43,029 bases of DNA from Streptomyces sp. SA15 (GCF_002291145.1 NZ_NTGE01000006.1:1-43029); one strand, 5' to 3'. Numbered from the stretch's first letter, positions 19,680-28,227 are shown. Translations and numbers: made by a program. The notes: generated from the sequence alone by a model not told the origin.

Positions 19680-19706
19680 TTGGCACTCTCCAGGGGGGAG
19701 TGCCAG
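19680..19706 (-). promoter_or_regulatory. CIRCE element 2 (HrcA operator, downstream)
   Basis: On the minus strand TGGCACTC, nine bases, GAGTGCCAA: the TTAGCACTC-N9-GAGTGCTAA inverted repeat with two substitutions. It covers the expected transcription start of groES. Confidence 0.93.
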
Positions 19707-19711
19707 AGCTG

Positions 19712-19741
19712 AGACTATGACCGTGATTAGCACTCGGTCAA
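19712..19741 (-). promoter_or_regulatory. groES promoter (HrdB type)
   Basis: On the minus strand TTGACC (19736-19741), 18-base spacer, TAGTCT (19712-19717). The -35 box lies in the spacer of the upstream CIRCE, and the downstream CIRCE starts five bases past the -10, so HrcA would block both polymerase contacts. Confidence 0.82.
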
Positions 19742-19753
19742 GCGGAGTGCCAG
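19727..19753 (-). promoter_or_regulatory. CIRCE element 1 (HrcA operator, upstream)
   Basis: On the minus strand CTGGCACTC, nine bases, GAGTGCTAA. The right arm is a perfect CIRCE half-site, the left differs at two bases. It overlaps the -35 box. Confidence 0.95.
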
Positions 19754-19756
19754 TGC

Positions 19757-19950
19757 CGTGCGGCGCTGGGGCGGGTTTTTCAGCTGGCGTTCGTTTGAGG
19801 GGCGCCCGGCGTGGGTGTGGGCGTCTGCTGGGGGCTGCCGCCCCCAGGCCCCCGCTGTCGGCCCCGAAAGGGCCTCGTCCTCAAACGCCGGACGGGCTGA
19901 GTTTGCTGGACGGCGCTGGAAGGCTCAGCCTCCTCAAAGGCATCAGCCCC
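19757..19950. repeat. Streptomyces-type intergenic repeat, no gene
   Basis: The stretch between groES control and the deacetylase genes contains CGTTTGAGG near the left (about 19787-19799) and its inverse CCTCAAACG within CGTCCTCAAACGCCGGACGG on the right (about 19877-19897), the hallmark of a repeat family common between Streptomyces genes. Hairpin-forming and without coding character. It probably also ends the deacetylase transcript. Confidence 0.65.
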
Positions 19951-19951
19951 C

Positions 19952-19977
19952 TCACAGGTAGTCCTCACAGGTAGTCC
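19952..19977 (-). repeat. 13-bp tandem duplication at the deacetylase stop codon
   Basis: TCACAGGTAGTCC occurs twice head to tail. Each copy encodes, on the minus strand, the last codons (Asp-Tyr-Leu) and TGA stop of the deacetylase, so a decoy gene end follows the real one. The paralogue upstream ends with the same bases once. Confidence 0.9.
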
Positions 19978-20789
19978 TCCAGGCGTCCCACAGTCAGCCC
20001 CCTCCCCTGCACCTCCCGCAGCAGCCTCGCGGTTCGTTCGACGAGCGTCGGGCCTGTCGCCTCCCTCGAGGCCACCGACACGATGTCGCCCGCCCGCAAG
20101 CGGCTCTCGCCGTGCGTGAACGTCAATTCGGTGCCCTCCATCGACGCCCGCCACAGGACGACCGCCGCGATGCCGCAGTCGGCTGCCGCGCGGAGTGTCG
20201 TCGTGTCGTACGTGCCGTAGGGCGGGCGGAAGAGGCGGGGGCGGACGCCGAAGCGGGAGTTGAGTTTGTTCTGCTGGCCGCAGATCTCGGCGCGCTGGCC
20301 GGCGTAGGGCAGGCCGCGCAGGGCGGGGTGGTCGAGGGTGTGGTTCTGGATGCTCGCGCCGACCGACCGCAGGCGCGCGAAGTGGCCGTACCCCGGGCCG
20401 ACGACACTGTCCGTGAGGAACATGCTGACCGGGAGCCGTAGCTCACGGACCATGTCGACGAACCGCGGATCCTTCTCGGCGCCGTCGTCGTAGGTCAGGA
20501 AGACGACCTTGTCGGACGTGCGGATGTGACGGACCACGGGTGGGAGGGCCGGGCCCGCCGCGCGGGCGGCGGGGGGCCGGACGGCCGGCTTCGGGGCCGG
20601 GGGGAGCGGGGCCTCGAGGCCCCAGCGGCGGTACGGCTGCGCACCCGCCCCCCGTTCGCCGGCCGATCCATCGGATCGCACCCGCTCGGCCGCCTTCTCG
20701 CCCGGCCGTTCGACGGAGTCGAGGGCGCAGCCGGTCAACAGGGCGGCGGCCATCAGCGTCCCCGCCAGCGGGCCCCGCAGTCGCCTCAC
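19965..20789 (-). CDS. Polysaccharide deacetylase-like lipoprotein with degenerate active site
   Basis: 274 residues. A lipoprotein signal (ALLTGC, Cys21) precedes a NodB-type domain. Motif 1 is TYDDG (99-103), motif 2 the metal-binding His pair NHTLDHP (H150, H154), motif 3 RPPYGTYD (188-195). Motif 5, normally LxH and supplying the catalytic base, reads SVAS (238-241), so the His is gone, and motif 4 is also altered. It may bind polysaccharide without hydrolysing it, or use another base. It is a paralogue of the gene just upstream, which it overlaps by four bases (GTGA: stop TGA/start GTG), so translation is coupled. Confidence 0.88.
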   Translation of the reverse strand: MRRLRGPLAGTLMAAALLTGCALDSVERPGEKAAERVRSDGSAGERGAGAQPYRRWGLEAPLPPAPKPAVRPPAARAAGPALPPVVRHIRTSDKVVFLTYDDGAEKDPRFVDMVRELRLPVSMFLTDSVVGPGYGHFARLRSVGASIQNHTLDHPALRGLPYAGQRAEICGQQNKLNSRFGVRPRLFRPPYGTYDTTTLRAAADCGIAAVVLWRASMEGTELTFTHGESRLRAGDIVSVASREATGPTLVERTARLLREVQGRGLTVGRLEDYL

Positions 20790-21715
20790 AGGTAGTCCTC
20801 CAGGCGGGCCACGGCGTACCCCCTGTCGGTGACCTTGTTCAGGAACCGGCGGATCATGTCCGGCATTGTGCCCTTCCAGTCGTCCCGGCCCCGGAAGTGA
20901 CTGAGGACGATGTCACCCGGATGGAGGTCCCGGTCCCATTCGCGGTACTCCCAGCGGTCGACGAAGACCTCCTCGTTCCACAGGGGCACGTACCTGATGC
21001 CGCAGGCCTTGGCGGCGCGCAGGGTGTCCTGGTCGTAGTTGCCGAAGGGCGGGCGGAAGAGGGTGGGACGCTTGCCGTAGCGCCTCTCGATCACGCGCTG
21101 CATGCCGCAGATCTCGCGCTTCTGGCCGATGTACGACAGGCCCGGCAGGTAGGGGTGGTGCAGGGTGTGGTTGTTCAGGACCACTCCCCGGTCCTGCATC
21201 TTCTTGAAGTAGCCGTAGTCCTCCTTGACCAGGTAGTCGCTGAGGAAGGCGGTGTACGGGATCTTCAGCTCGCTCATCATCCGCAGGAACGCCGGGTCCT
21301 TCTCGGCGCCGTCGTCGATGGTCAGGAAGACGACCTTCTGCCGGGTGGGGACGGTGGTGAAGACCGGGGGGAGGTTCCATTCCCGGTGACCGTCGACCTC
21401 GAAGCCCTCGCGGGTGGTGATCCTCGGTTTCACGGCGGGGGGTGAGGGGGCCGTCAGCGGGACCTCGGCCAGACCCCAGCGCTTGGCCGCCGCGACGCGG
21501 GCCCGGTGTGCGGCGTACAGCCTGCCGGCGTACCGGTCGAGGGCTCGGGCCGGGGGTGCCTCCAGGTTCTGCTGACCGGGAGCCGGCCGGACGTCGGGCT
21601 CGAAGCCCTGCGCGCAGCCCGCGGCGAGAGCGGCGACGCCCAGCACGGCGAGGCCGCCGCGGACAGGAACCCGGCACACCACACCCTTTTTGTCATTTTG
21701 TCGTACTAGTCGCAT
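20786..21715 (-). CDS. Polysaccharide deacetylase lipoprotein (NodB domain)
   Basis: 309 residues. Lipobox LAAGC (Cys34), a linker, then a carbohydrate esterase 4 domain: TIDDG (132-136) with metal Asp135, NHTLHHP (H183, H187), RPPFGNYD (221-228) and LSH (271-273) with the catalytic His. Expected to remove N-acetyl groups from cell-wall or extracellular GlcNAc polymers on the outer face of the membrane. The start at ATG 21715 gives a basic N-region and hydrophobic segment; its ribosome site is weak, so a slightly later start is possible. It is the intact member of a tandem pair; the downstream paralogue has lost the base. Divergent from the methyltransferase gene. Confidence 0.9.
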   Translation of the reverse strand: MRLVRQNDKKGVVCRVPVRGGLAVLGVAALAAGCAQGFEPDVRPAPGQQNLEAPPARALDRYAGRLYAAHRARVAAAKRWGLAEVPLTAPSPPAVKPRITTREGFEVDGHREWNLPPVFTTVPTRQKVVFLTIDDGAEKDPAFLRMMSELKIPYTAFLSDYLVKEDYGYFKKMQDRGVVLNNHTLHHPYLPGLSYIGQKREICGMQRVIERRYGKRPTLFRPPFGNYDQDTLRAAKACGIRYVPLWNEEVFVDRWEYREWDRDLHPGDIVLSHFRGRDDWKGTMPDMIRRFLNKVTDRGYAVARLEDYL

Positions 21716-21805
21716 GGTGCCGGATCTTCGCAGGACGCCGTCGCGAACCCGGGCCGACACCGCCGCCGGAGGCGTACCGTCCACCGACTGGCCCACAATG
21801 AACCG

Positions 21806-22966
21806 GTGAACGACCTCGCTCCCCTCCTCACCCCCGAGGGCCGCGCCCTCCTCGACGCGGTGCGCGGCACCGCCCCCGCCGACGAACTCGCCGTCGCCAC
21901 CCGGCTGCGCCGCGAGCATCCCGCCGAGCTGGTGTCGGCGGCGCTCGGGCAGGCGCGGCTGCGGCAGCGGGCGGCGGCGAAGTTCGGGGCCGCGGACGCC
22001 GAGCGGATGTTCTTCACGCCGAACGGGGTCGAGCAGTCGACGCGGGGGAGCGTGGCGACGTATCGGGCCGAGCGCTTCCGGGCGCTGGGAGTACGGTCCG
22101 TCGCCGACCTGTGCTGCGGGATCGGCGGGGACGCGATCGCGCTGGCGCGGGCCGGGATCCGGGTGCTCGCCGTGGACCGGGATCCGCTGACGGTGGCGGT
22201 GGCACGGGCGAACGCCGAGGCGCTGGGGCTCGCCGGACTGGTGGAGGTGCGAGAGGCGGATGTCACGGGGGTGGAGACGGCCGGATACGACGCCGTGTTC
22301 GTGGATCCGGCGAGGCGTGGCGGTCGCGGCCGGGTCTTCGATCCGGAGGCCTACTCGCCGCCGCTGTCCTGGGCGGTCGAGGCCGCGCGTTCGGCACCGC
22401 GCGCCGCCCTGAAGGTCGCCCCCGGCATCCCGCACGAAGCCGTCCCCGTCGATGCCGAGGCCGAGTGGATCTCGGACGGCGGGGACGTGAAGGAGGCGGT
22501 GCTGTGGTTCGGCACCGGGGCGGGGGCCGTGCGGGCGACGCTGCTGCCGGGGCCGCGGACGCTCCTGGGAAGGGGGCTGCCGGATCCCCAGGTCCGGCCT
22601 GTCGGACGGTACTTGTACGAGCCCGACGGCGCCGTCATCCGCGCCCATCTGGTCGCCGAGGTCGCCGAACAGCTCGACGGCGGGCTGGTCGACGCCACGA
22701 TCGCGTACGTGACCTCCGACGAGCTGCGGCCGACGCCGTACGCCTCCGCCTACGAGATCACCGACCGACTCCCCTTCAACGTCAAGAAGTTGAAGGCGCT
22801 GCTGCGCGAGCGGGAGGTCGGGATCCTGACCGTGAAGAAGCGGGGGTCGGCGGTCGAGCCGGAGGAGCTGCGAAAGAAGGTCAAGCCCCAGGGCCCCAAC
22901 TCGGCCACCGTGTTCCTGACGCGGGTCGCGGGGTCGCCGACCATGCTCCTCGGGCATCCCGCCTGA
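21806..22966 (+). CDS. Class I SAM-dependent methyltransferase, THUMP-like domain protein
   Basis: 386 residues. The Rossmann SAM site is DLCCGIGGDA (101-110), with VLAVDRDP closing strand 2 and VDPARRG (166-172) as motif IV, resembling the DPPR-type motif of nucleic-acid N-methyltransferases. The C-terminal part (RPVGRYLYEPDGAVIRAHLV ... LPFNVKKLKALLREREVGIL) matches the THUMP-like C-terminal domain found in conserved actinobacterial proteins. Probable RNA or DNA base methylation; the substrate is not known. The start is GTG 21806 without a clear ribosome site. It ends 11 bp before the end of the converging NACHT gene. Confidence 0.85.
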   Translation: MNDLAPLLTPEGRALLDAVRGTAPADELAVATRLRREHPAELVSAALGQARLRQRAAAKFGAADAERMFFTPNGVEQSTRGSVATYRAERFRALGVRSVADLCCGIGGDAIALARAGIRVLAVDRDPLTVAVARANAEALGLAGLVEVREADVTGVETAGYDAVFVDPARRGGRGRVFDPEAYSPPLSWAVEAARSAPRAALKVAPGIPHEAVPVDAEAEWISDGGDVKEAVLWFGTGAGAVRATLLPGPRTLLGRGLPDPQVRPVGRYLYEPDGAVIRAHLVAEVAEQLDGGLVDATIAYVTSDELRPTPYASAYEITDRLPFNVKKLKALLREREVGILTVKKRGSAVEPEELRKKVKPQGPNSATVFLTRVAGSPTMLLGHPA

Positions 22967-22977
22967 CGAGCACCTGG

Positions 22978-25900
22978 TCAGGGCAGCGGCTCGATCCTGT
23001 GGCTGGGCAGGACCCGCACGCGTGCCCGGCGGCTTACGGCATAGGCGGCGGCGTACGCGTCGTCGTAGGGGGACCCCAGGCCGTCCACCGGCGTGATGAG
23101 TCGCAGCAGCAGGGCAACGGTCTCCGGGTCGTCCGCCTCCTCGCCGACCGATCTCAGGAGTTCCCCGTAGCGGAAGGCGAAGAATCCGGGGTTCTTCGGC
23201 AGGTGGTCCCGGCCGTAGCGGAGCACGGCATGCACACGCGAGCGCGGGACCCGCGCGGGAGGATTGTCGGGAAAATGGTCGGGGTCGCTCCTCAAGTGGA
23301 CCAGCAAAGCGTCCACCGCGGCTTCCGGAGCGAACGCTTCGAGCCATGAACGCGCGGCCCGGCCCGCGTCATCGAGCGGTTCCGTTTCCGTCCCGTAGGA
23401 CGAGACGGCCCTGTCGAAGAAGTGCTGGGCCATGCCGATGTCCCCGTACGGCTCCAGCAACCTGCCGAGACGTCGGGAGATCTGCCGCGACCAGATCCGT
23501 ACGAACTCCGGGCCCCTTTCGTACGACAGGTCCGGTGGGAGGGAGCCGTCCAGAATGGCGGTACGGACGATGTCGAGGCGGAGCGGCGTGCCCCAGGCCG
23601 CCGAGGTGGCGGCGGCCGCCACGCGGACGTGCACGTCGGGGCTTTCGAGGAGCGCTTCGAGCTCCGTGGCGGTGCCCGGACTGTGGTCGAGGCATTCGAG
23701 GGCCAGCCAGCGCAGTTGCCACGCCGCGGCGGTGTCATCCGCGAGCGCGAGCAGGGCGTCACGCTGTGCCCGGCCGTGCAGCTTGTCGGTGAACTCCGTC
23801 AGGGCGACCATCAGGGGGATCTTCTGGAACTCCGTCGCCCGTGGCGACCGTGCGATGTCGAGGAGAACGCCGGCACCGCGATCACCGGCGCTGTCCAGAT
23901 AGGCTCCGGCCAGAGTCTGGCGTTCGAAGCACCAGTCGTTGTCACGCATCAGCAGCTCCAGTAGCCGCTCCTGCGTCCCGGGATCCCTCACCTGGGCCAA
24001 CGCATCCCGCACCCCTTCGATGGCCAGCTGGGCGAAATCCCACTCCGCGACGGCGTCAGCCGCGCGCAGAACGACGTCGGCGGGCACTCCGGCGGCACCG
24101 GCAGCCCTGATGAGCATGCCCGTCTGAAGGGCGACCGTGTAGGGATCGCTGGAACCGTGGCGCCGCTGAGAGCTCAGCACCTCTTCCAGTTCGCCCAGAA
24201 GCTTGGGGGCGGCGGCCTCCACACGGAGTGTGCCCAGCGCACTGATGATCTGCTGACGCAAGGTACCCGTCCGCTCGGACTGCAGAGCGAGCACTCCGAG
24301 CAGCCGCTCACCCACCCTCCGGCCGCCGTGGAGCGCCAGTGCGTCCACGAGCGCCCTCCTCGTGGCCAGGTTCCGGCTGTCGTCGCCGACGCACGCGAGC
24401 ACCTCGCTCAGCTGCGGTTCCGACCCCACCACCCCGACGATCGCCTGTGCCGCGCGCTGCCGCTCGTCCTCGTAGGGCGACCGCTCCAGCAGGTCCCACA
24501 CCGTCCGGATGATCTGCTGCCGCAGCCGGACGTCGGCGACCCGTGGGCTGCCCGTCAGACAGCGCGCCGCCAGCAGCAGGTCGTTGTGGAACAGATCGTC
24601 GTGCCGCAGGCGCAGGACCATGGCGTCGCCTCCGCGGGTACGCCGCCGCCCCGGCTTCAGCCGGAGCACCCCCAGCAGCAGCCCCGTGGCATCCGGCAAC
24701 GCCCCTGCCAGCAGCAGGATCACCTCCTCCCACCACGGGTCGTACCGCGCCGCCACCGCCCGCTCGATGCCCGCCGACCCCCGCTCCAGCAGCGCGACGG
24801 CCGCGAAGTGCTCCTGCAGGGTCAGGTGCAGGAATCCGTACCATCCGTGGGCCTGCGCCTTGAGCAGGCCGTACTGGGCGGCGATCTCGTCGAGGATCGC
24901 CCGGTTGTCGGTGCGGGGCAGGTCGATCGTCGGGAGGAAGTCCGCGATCAGGCCGAGCAGGTCGTCCTCGGGGAAGTAACGCTGCCCACGCTGGTGGTAG
25001 AGCCAGGCGATCTGCTTGAGGAGGTCCTGTTTGCGGTCCGTCGTGAAACGGCTGTACCGGGTGATCTTCCGATGCGCGTCCCACTCGCGCAGCAGGACCT
25101 CCACGCACCGGCGGTAGAGAGCGGCACGGCGTTCGGGAAGCTCCAGGTCTCGCTCGTAGACGATGGCGATCAGACTGAGCAGCAGGGGGTTCGCGGCGAG
25201 CGTCTGCAGGCGGGCGTTGGCGGACAGAGCCCGGACGAGACCATCGCGGCGGTGGTCGCGCTCGCCGAACCAGTTGGCGATGAACGTCTCGATCTGCGGC
25301 CACTCGAAGTCCAGCGCCTCCAGCACCTGGAACTGGGGCAACCCGCCCTGCCAGCCGTGCCGACGGCAGGTCGTGACGATCAGGGCCCTGGGGAAGCGGG
25401 TGGTAAGCCAGGTCAGCTCCTCGGTGACGCGGTGGTAGGCGCCCGCCGCCGCCTCGGCGCTCTCACCTCCCAGCACTTCGTCCAAGCCGTCGAGCAGCAG
25501 GGCCAGCGTGCCATCGGTCAGCTTCTCCTCCACATACTCCCGGGCGGCCACAAACCCCTGCTGCCCCCGCAAGAGCGTGGTGAGGTAGCCGAGCAGGGAG
25601 TCGTACCCGCTCTCGACGAACCGGAACAGCTCGACGTACGCGGGGAGTTCGGGCAGAGACTCGCCCTCCGACTGCGTGGCCATGCGCAGGGCCAGGTGGC
25701 GGAGCATGGTGGTCTTCCCGGCGCCCGGGTCTCCCACGACGACGATGCGCTGATAGCGCTGGAGGGCGTCGATCGGTGCGAAGGTGTGGGACGCTGCCGT
25801 CCGGTCGGTGGCGAAGGCCTCGCTGCGGGTACGGTCCTGTGCGCTTGCCGCACGGTTCTGGGCGAGTTCGTCCTCGCGCACGAACCGCAGCGGCTGCTGC

Positions 25901-26358
25901 TCCTGCACTCGGACCTGGACGTAGAGGCGGTCCAGGCGCAGCGGGCGGGACATGTCGAGAATCTTGAGCGTCGACAACTCCCGCACGAGCCGGGCGCGAT
26001 AGGCGGCCATCTCCGCGGCCAGGTCGTCGCGGTCGGCGGCCGGCTGATCGGACGCGGGGGCCCGCTCCTGTTCCGCCTCCTGGGCCGCACGTCTGCGCTC
26101 GCGCTCGGAGACGCGCTGTTCGTGAGCCCACTCCTGTTCCTTCAGGCTCAGGTCGGCCGTGAGCTGAAGCTGGATCTTCTCCTTCTCCAGCCTCATCTTC
26201 TCGTTCTCCAGCCGCCTGGTCCGCTGCGTCTGCCAGACCGCGACCGCGCCCGCGATCATCGCGACCACCACTGCGCCCACGGCTGTAATGACCGACGCGC
26301 CGTCCAGCGCGAGGTTCTGCCCCGCGGCGGCTCGAGCAGCCTGAAGCGACACCGCCAT
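22978..26358 (-). CDS. Membrane-anchored NACHT NTPase with predicted helical-repeat C-terminus
   Basis: 1126 residues. One N-terminal membrane helix (about 22-43) is followed by a charged coiled coil (about 46-130). The NACHT domain has Walker A GDPGAGKTT (209-217) and Walker B ALLLDGLDE (286-294), the latter with the extra acidic residue typical of NACHT, a sensor Arg in VTTCRRHGW, and the winged-helix region ending in GFLHLTLQEHFAAVALLERG. From about 550 to 1000 the protein is rich in Leu/Ala helical pairs typical of HEAT or Armadillo repeats. STAND NTPases of this layout oligomerise on sensing a ligand; several bacterial NACHT proteins defend against phage. No enzymatic effector domain is seen, so the coiled coil or membrane segment would be the output. 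GGGG precedes the ATG. It stands alone on its transcript. Confidence 0.88.
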   Translation of the reverse strand: MAVSLQAARAAAGQNLALDGASVITAVGAVVVAMIAGAVAVWQTQRTRRLENEKMRLEKEKIQLQLTADLSLKEQEWAHEQRVSERERRRAAQEAEQERAPASDQPAADRDDLAAEMAAYRARLVRELSTLKILDMSRPLRLDRLYVQVRVQEQQPLRFVREDELAQNRAASAQDRTRSEAFATDRTAASHTFAPIDALQRYQRIVVVGDPGAGKTTMLRHLALRMATQSEGESLPELPAYVELFRFVESGYDSLLGYLTTLLRGQQGFVAAREYVEEKLTDGTLALLLDGLDEVLGGESAEAAAGAYHRVTEELTWLTTRFPRALIVTTCRRHGWQGGLPQFQVLEALDFEWPQIETFIANWFGERDHRRDGLVRALSANARLQTLAANPLLLSLIAIVYERDLELPERRAALYRRCVEVLLREWDAHRKITRYSRFTTDRKQDLLKQIAWLYHQRGQRYFPEDDLLGLIADFLPTIDLPRTDNRAILDEIAAQYGLLKAQAHGWYGFLHLTLQEHFAAVALLERGSAGIERAVAARYDPWWEEVILLLAGALPDATGLLLGVLRLKPGRRRTRGGDAMVLRLRHDDLFHNDLLLAARCLTGSPRVADVRLRQQIIRTVWDLLERSPYEDERQRAAQAIVGVVGSEPQLSEVLACVGDDSRNLATRRALVDALALHGGRRVGERLLGVLALQSERTGTLRQQIISALGTLRVEAAAPKLLGELEEVLSSQRRHGSSDPYTVALQTGMLIRAAGAAGVPADVVLRAADAVAEWDFAQLAIEGVRDALAQVRDPGTQERLLELLMRDNDWCFERQTLAGAYLDSAGDRGAGVLLDIARSPRATEFQKIPLMVALTEFTDKLHGRAQRDALLALADDTAAAWQLRWLALECLDHSPGTATELEALLESPDVHVRVAAAATSAAWGTPLRLDIVRTAILDGSLPPDLSYERGPEFVRIWSRQISRRLGRLLEPYGDIGMAQHFFDRAVSSYGTETEPLDDAGRAARSWLEAFAPEAAVDALLVHLRSDPDHFPDNPPARVPRSRVHAVLRYGRDHLPKNPGFFAFRYGELLRSVGEEADDPETVALLLRLITPVDGLGSPYDDAYAAAYAVSRRARVRVLPSHRIEPLP

Positions 26359-26443
26359 TCCCCGAATCCCCCCGGTTTCTCATGCTCTGATCCCCCGTCG
26401 ATTCTGGCAGCGCTCGCCGCTCGCCGGACCCGTTTGGAGCGGA

Positions 26444-27742
26444 TCAGTCGGCGTCGGCCGCACGGTTCAGCAGCAGCTTCCGTTCCTGTTCGTTGTGGGT
26501 CAGCGAGGCGGCGCGTTCGAACTCCGCCTTCGCCTCTGCCCTACGGCAGAGCCGCAGCAGCAGATCCCCGCGGACGCTGGGCAGCAAGTGGTACTCCCGC
26601 AGGGCGGGTTCGGCGGCCAGGGTGTCGACGATCTCCAGGGCCGGCCCCGGTCCCAGCGCCAACGACACGGCGACCGCGCGGTTGAGTTCGACGACCGGGG
26701 ACGGGGCGCGGGCGGCGAGCAGGGCGTACAGGGTGGCGATCTTCGGCCAGTCGGTCTCCTCGTAGGAGTACGCCATGGCGTGGCAGGCGGCGATCGTGGC
26801 CTGGAGGACGTACGGGCCGGGGGCGCCGGTGGCTGTGGCACCGGCGCGGTCGAGGGCGGTGATGCCGCGGGCGATGAGCATGCGGTTCCAGCGGGCGCGG
26901 TTCTGGTCCTTGAGGAGGACCGGTTCGCCGTCGGGGCCGGTGCGAGCGGCCGCGCGGGATGTCTGGAACTCCAGGAGGGCGGTCAGGCCGTGGACCTCCG
27001 GTTCCTTGGGCATCAGGGCGGACAGTACGCGGGCCAGCCGTAGGGCGTCCTCGCACAGGGCGGGGCGCAGCCAGTCGTCGCCCGCCGTGGCGGCGTATCC
27101 CTCGTTGTAGATCAGGTAGATGACCTCCAGGACCGAGCCGAGGCGGGCCTCGCGGTCGTGGCCGTAGGGCACCTCGAAGGCGACGTTCTTCTTCGCGAGG
27201 GTGCGCTTGGCGCGGACGATGCGCTGGGCGACCGTCGGCTCCGGCACCAGGAAGGCGCGGGCGATCTCGGCCGTGGTCAGGCCGCCGAGCAGACGCAGGG
27301 TGAGGGCGGTGCGGGCCTCGGCGGACAGGACCGGGTGGCAGGCGGTGAAGACCAGCCGGAGCAGGTCGTCGTCGATGTCGTCGGGGTCGGCGGGCTCCTC
27401 CGGCGGGGCCACGTCCGACAGGTCCCGGCCCATCTCGGCCAGCTTGCGGGCGTAGTTCTCCCGGCGGCGGATCAGGTCGACGGCGCGGCGGCGGGCGATG
27501 GCCATGAGCCAGGCGCCCGGATTGTCGGGCGCCCCGTCCCGCGGCCACTGCTCCAAGGCGGCGACGAGCGCGTCCTGCGCCAGTTCTTCGGCGATCCCGA
27601 CGTCCCGGACGATACGGGCGACACCGGCGATGATGCGCGGCGACTCCACGCGGAAGACGGTCTCGACGGTGCGGCGGGGGTCGGTGGCGGACGGTCGCGG
27701 GCCCTTGGAGGGCCGCGGGTCTTTGGGGGGCTGTGCGCTCAC
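26444..27742 (-). CDS. ECF42-type sigma factor with C-terminal extension
   Basis: 432 residues from GTG 27742. Sigma region 2 (about 28-100, NPGAWLMAIARRRAVDLIRR) and region 4 (about 155-205, TTAEIARAFLVPEPTVAQRI) are followed by a long helical extension of about 220 residues (LIYNEGYAATAGDDW, RARWNRMLIARGI, YVLQATIAACHAMAYSYEETD), the hallmark of group ECF42. These factors have no anti-sigma; the extension is needed for activity, and they pair with DGPF proteins, as here with a 44-bp gap. S. venezuelae ECF42 has been characterised (recalled). The GTG start is tentative since G-rich sequence sits very close to it. Confidence 0.9.
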   Translation of the reverse strand: MSAQPPKDPRPSKGPRPSATDPRRTVETVFRVESPRIIAGVARIVRDVGIAEELAQDALVAALEQWPRDGAPDNPGAWLMAIARRRAVDLIRRRENYARKLAEMGRDLSDVAPPEEPADPDDIDDDLLRLVFTACHPVLSAEARTALTLRLLGGLTTAEIARAFLVPEPTVAQRIVRAKRTLAKKNVAFEVPYGHDREARLGSVLEVIYLIYNEGYAATAGDDWLRPALCEDALRLARVLSALMPKEPEVHGLTALLEFQTSRAAARTGPDGEPVLLKDQNRARWNRMLIARGITALDRAGATATGAPGPYVLQATIAACHAMAYSYEETDWPKIATLYALLAARAPSPVVELNRAVAVSLALGPGPALEIVDTLAAEPALREYHLLPSVRGDLLLRLCRRAEAKAEFERAASLTHNEQERKLLLNRAADAD

Positions 27743-27786
27743 AACCCCCCATGCAACACCCGTGGAACCCCTGGGCCAAGGAGGAC

Positions 27787-28140
27787 TCAGCCCTCGGCGA
27801 TCTGCCGGACCTCGCAGGTCACCGTCCAGTGCTCTTCGTGGATCCTCAGGAACCGCTTGGTCCACTCGATCGCCTCGGCCATGTCCTTGGCCTGCAGGAT
27901 CGAGTACCCCCCGATGACCTCCTTGGTCTCGGTGAAGGGCCCGTCGGTGACGGAGATCTGCCCGCCCTCGTAGTGCACCCGGTTGCCCTGGGCGGTCGGG
28001 GTGAGCCCGGCGGTGTCGAGCAGGACCCCGGCCTTGGTCATCTTCTCGATCAGCTCACCCATCCGCCGCATCAGCTCGGGGCTGGGGCCCTGAGCGGCGG
28101 CCGACTCGTCGATGCGGACCATGGAGAGGTAGCGCGGCAT
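27787..28140 (-). CDS. DGPF/YCII-family protein, ECF42 partner
   Basis: 117 residues with the YCII-related fold: MPRYLSMVRIDE start and the signature DGPFTETKE (66-74), then IGGYSILQAKDMAEAIEWTK. The start ATG has a GAGGAG site. Genes of this family are the usual targets and neighbours of ECF42 sigma factors; their biochemical function is unknown. It precedes the sigma gene in one operon, behind a promoter of ECF42 type and a 45-bp array of 9-bp repeats. Confidence 0.93.
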   Translation of the reverse strand: MPRYLSMVRIDESAAAQGPSPELMRRMGELIEKMTKAGVLLDTAGLTPTAQGNRVHYEGGQISVTDGPFTETKEVIGGYSILQAKDMAEAIEWTKRFLRIHEEHWTVTCEVRQIAEG

Positions 28141-28150
28141 GGTGACTCCT

Positions 28151-28195
28151 CGTGTCGTACGTGTCGCATGTGTCATACGTGTCGTACGTGTCGTA
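28151..28195 (-). repeat. Five 9-bp tandem repeats in the DGPF leader
   Basis: Units CGTGTCGTA, CGTGTCGCA, TGTGTCATA, CGTGTCGTA, CGTGTCGTA run head to tail between the promoter and the ribosome site of the DGPF gene (10 bases before its ATG). They add 45 nt to the mRNA leader, or serve as repeated binding sites. Confidence 0.9.
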
Positions 28196-28227
28196 CGGCC
28201 GGGCTCTTCCCGGCCTCTCACCCCTGC

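Noticed and set aside
21716..23347. Extension of the deacetylase frame far upstream to 23347
   Set aside because: Crosses the whole opposite-strand methyltransferase gene; the lipoprotein signal fixes the start near 21715.
24157..26685. 842-codon plus-strand frame
   Set aside because: Antisense to the NACHT gene; composition typical of a shadow frame.
28151..28195. CRISPR-like array
   Set aside because: 9-bp head-to-tail units without spacers; a simple tandem repeat.
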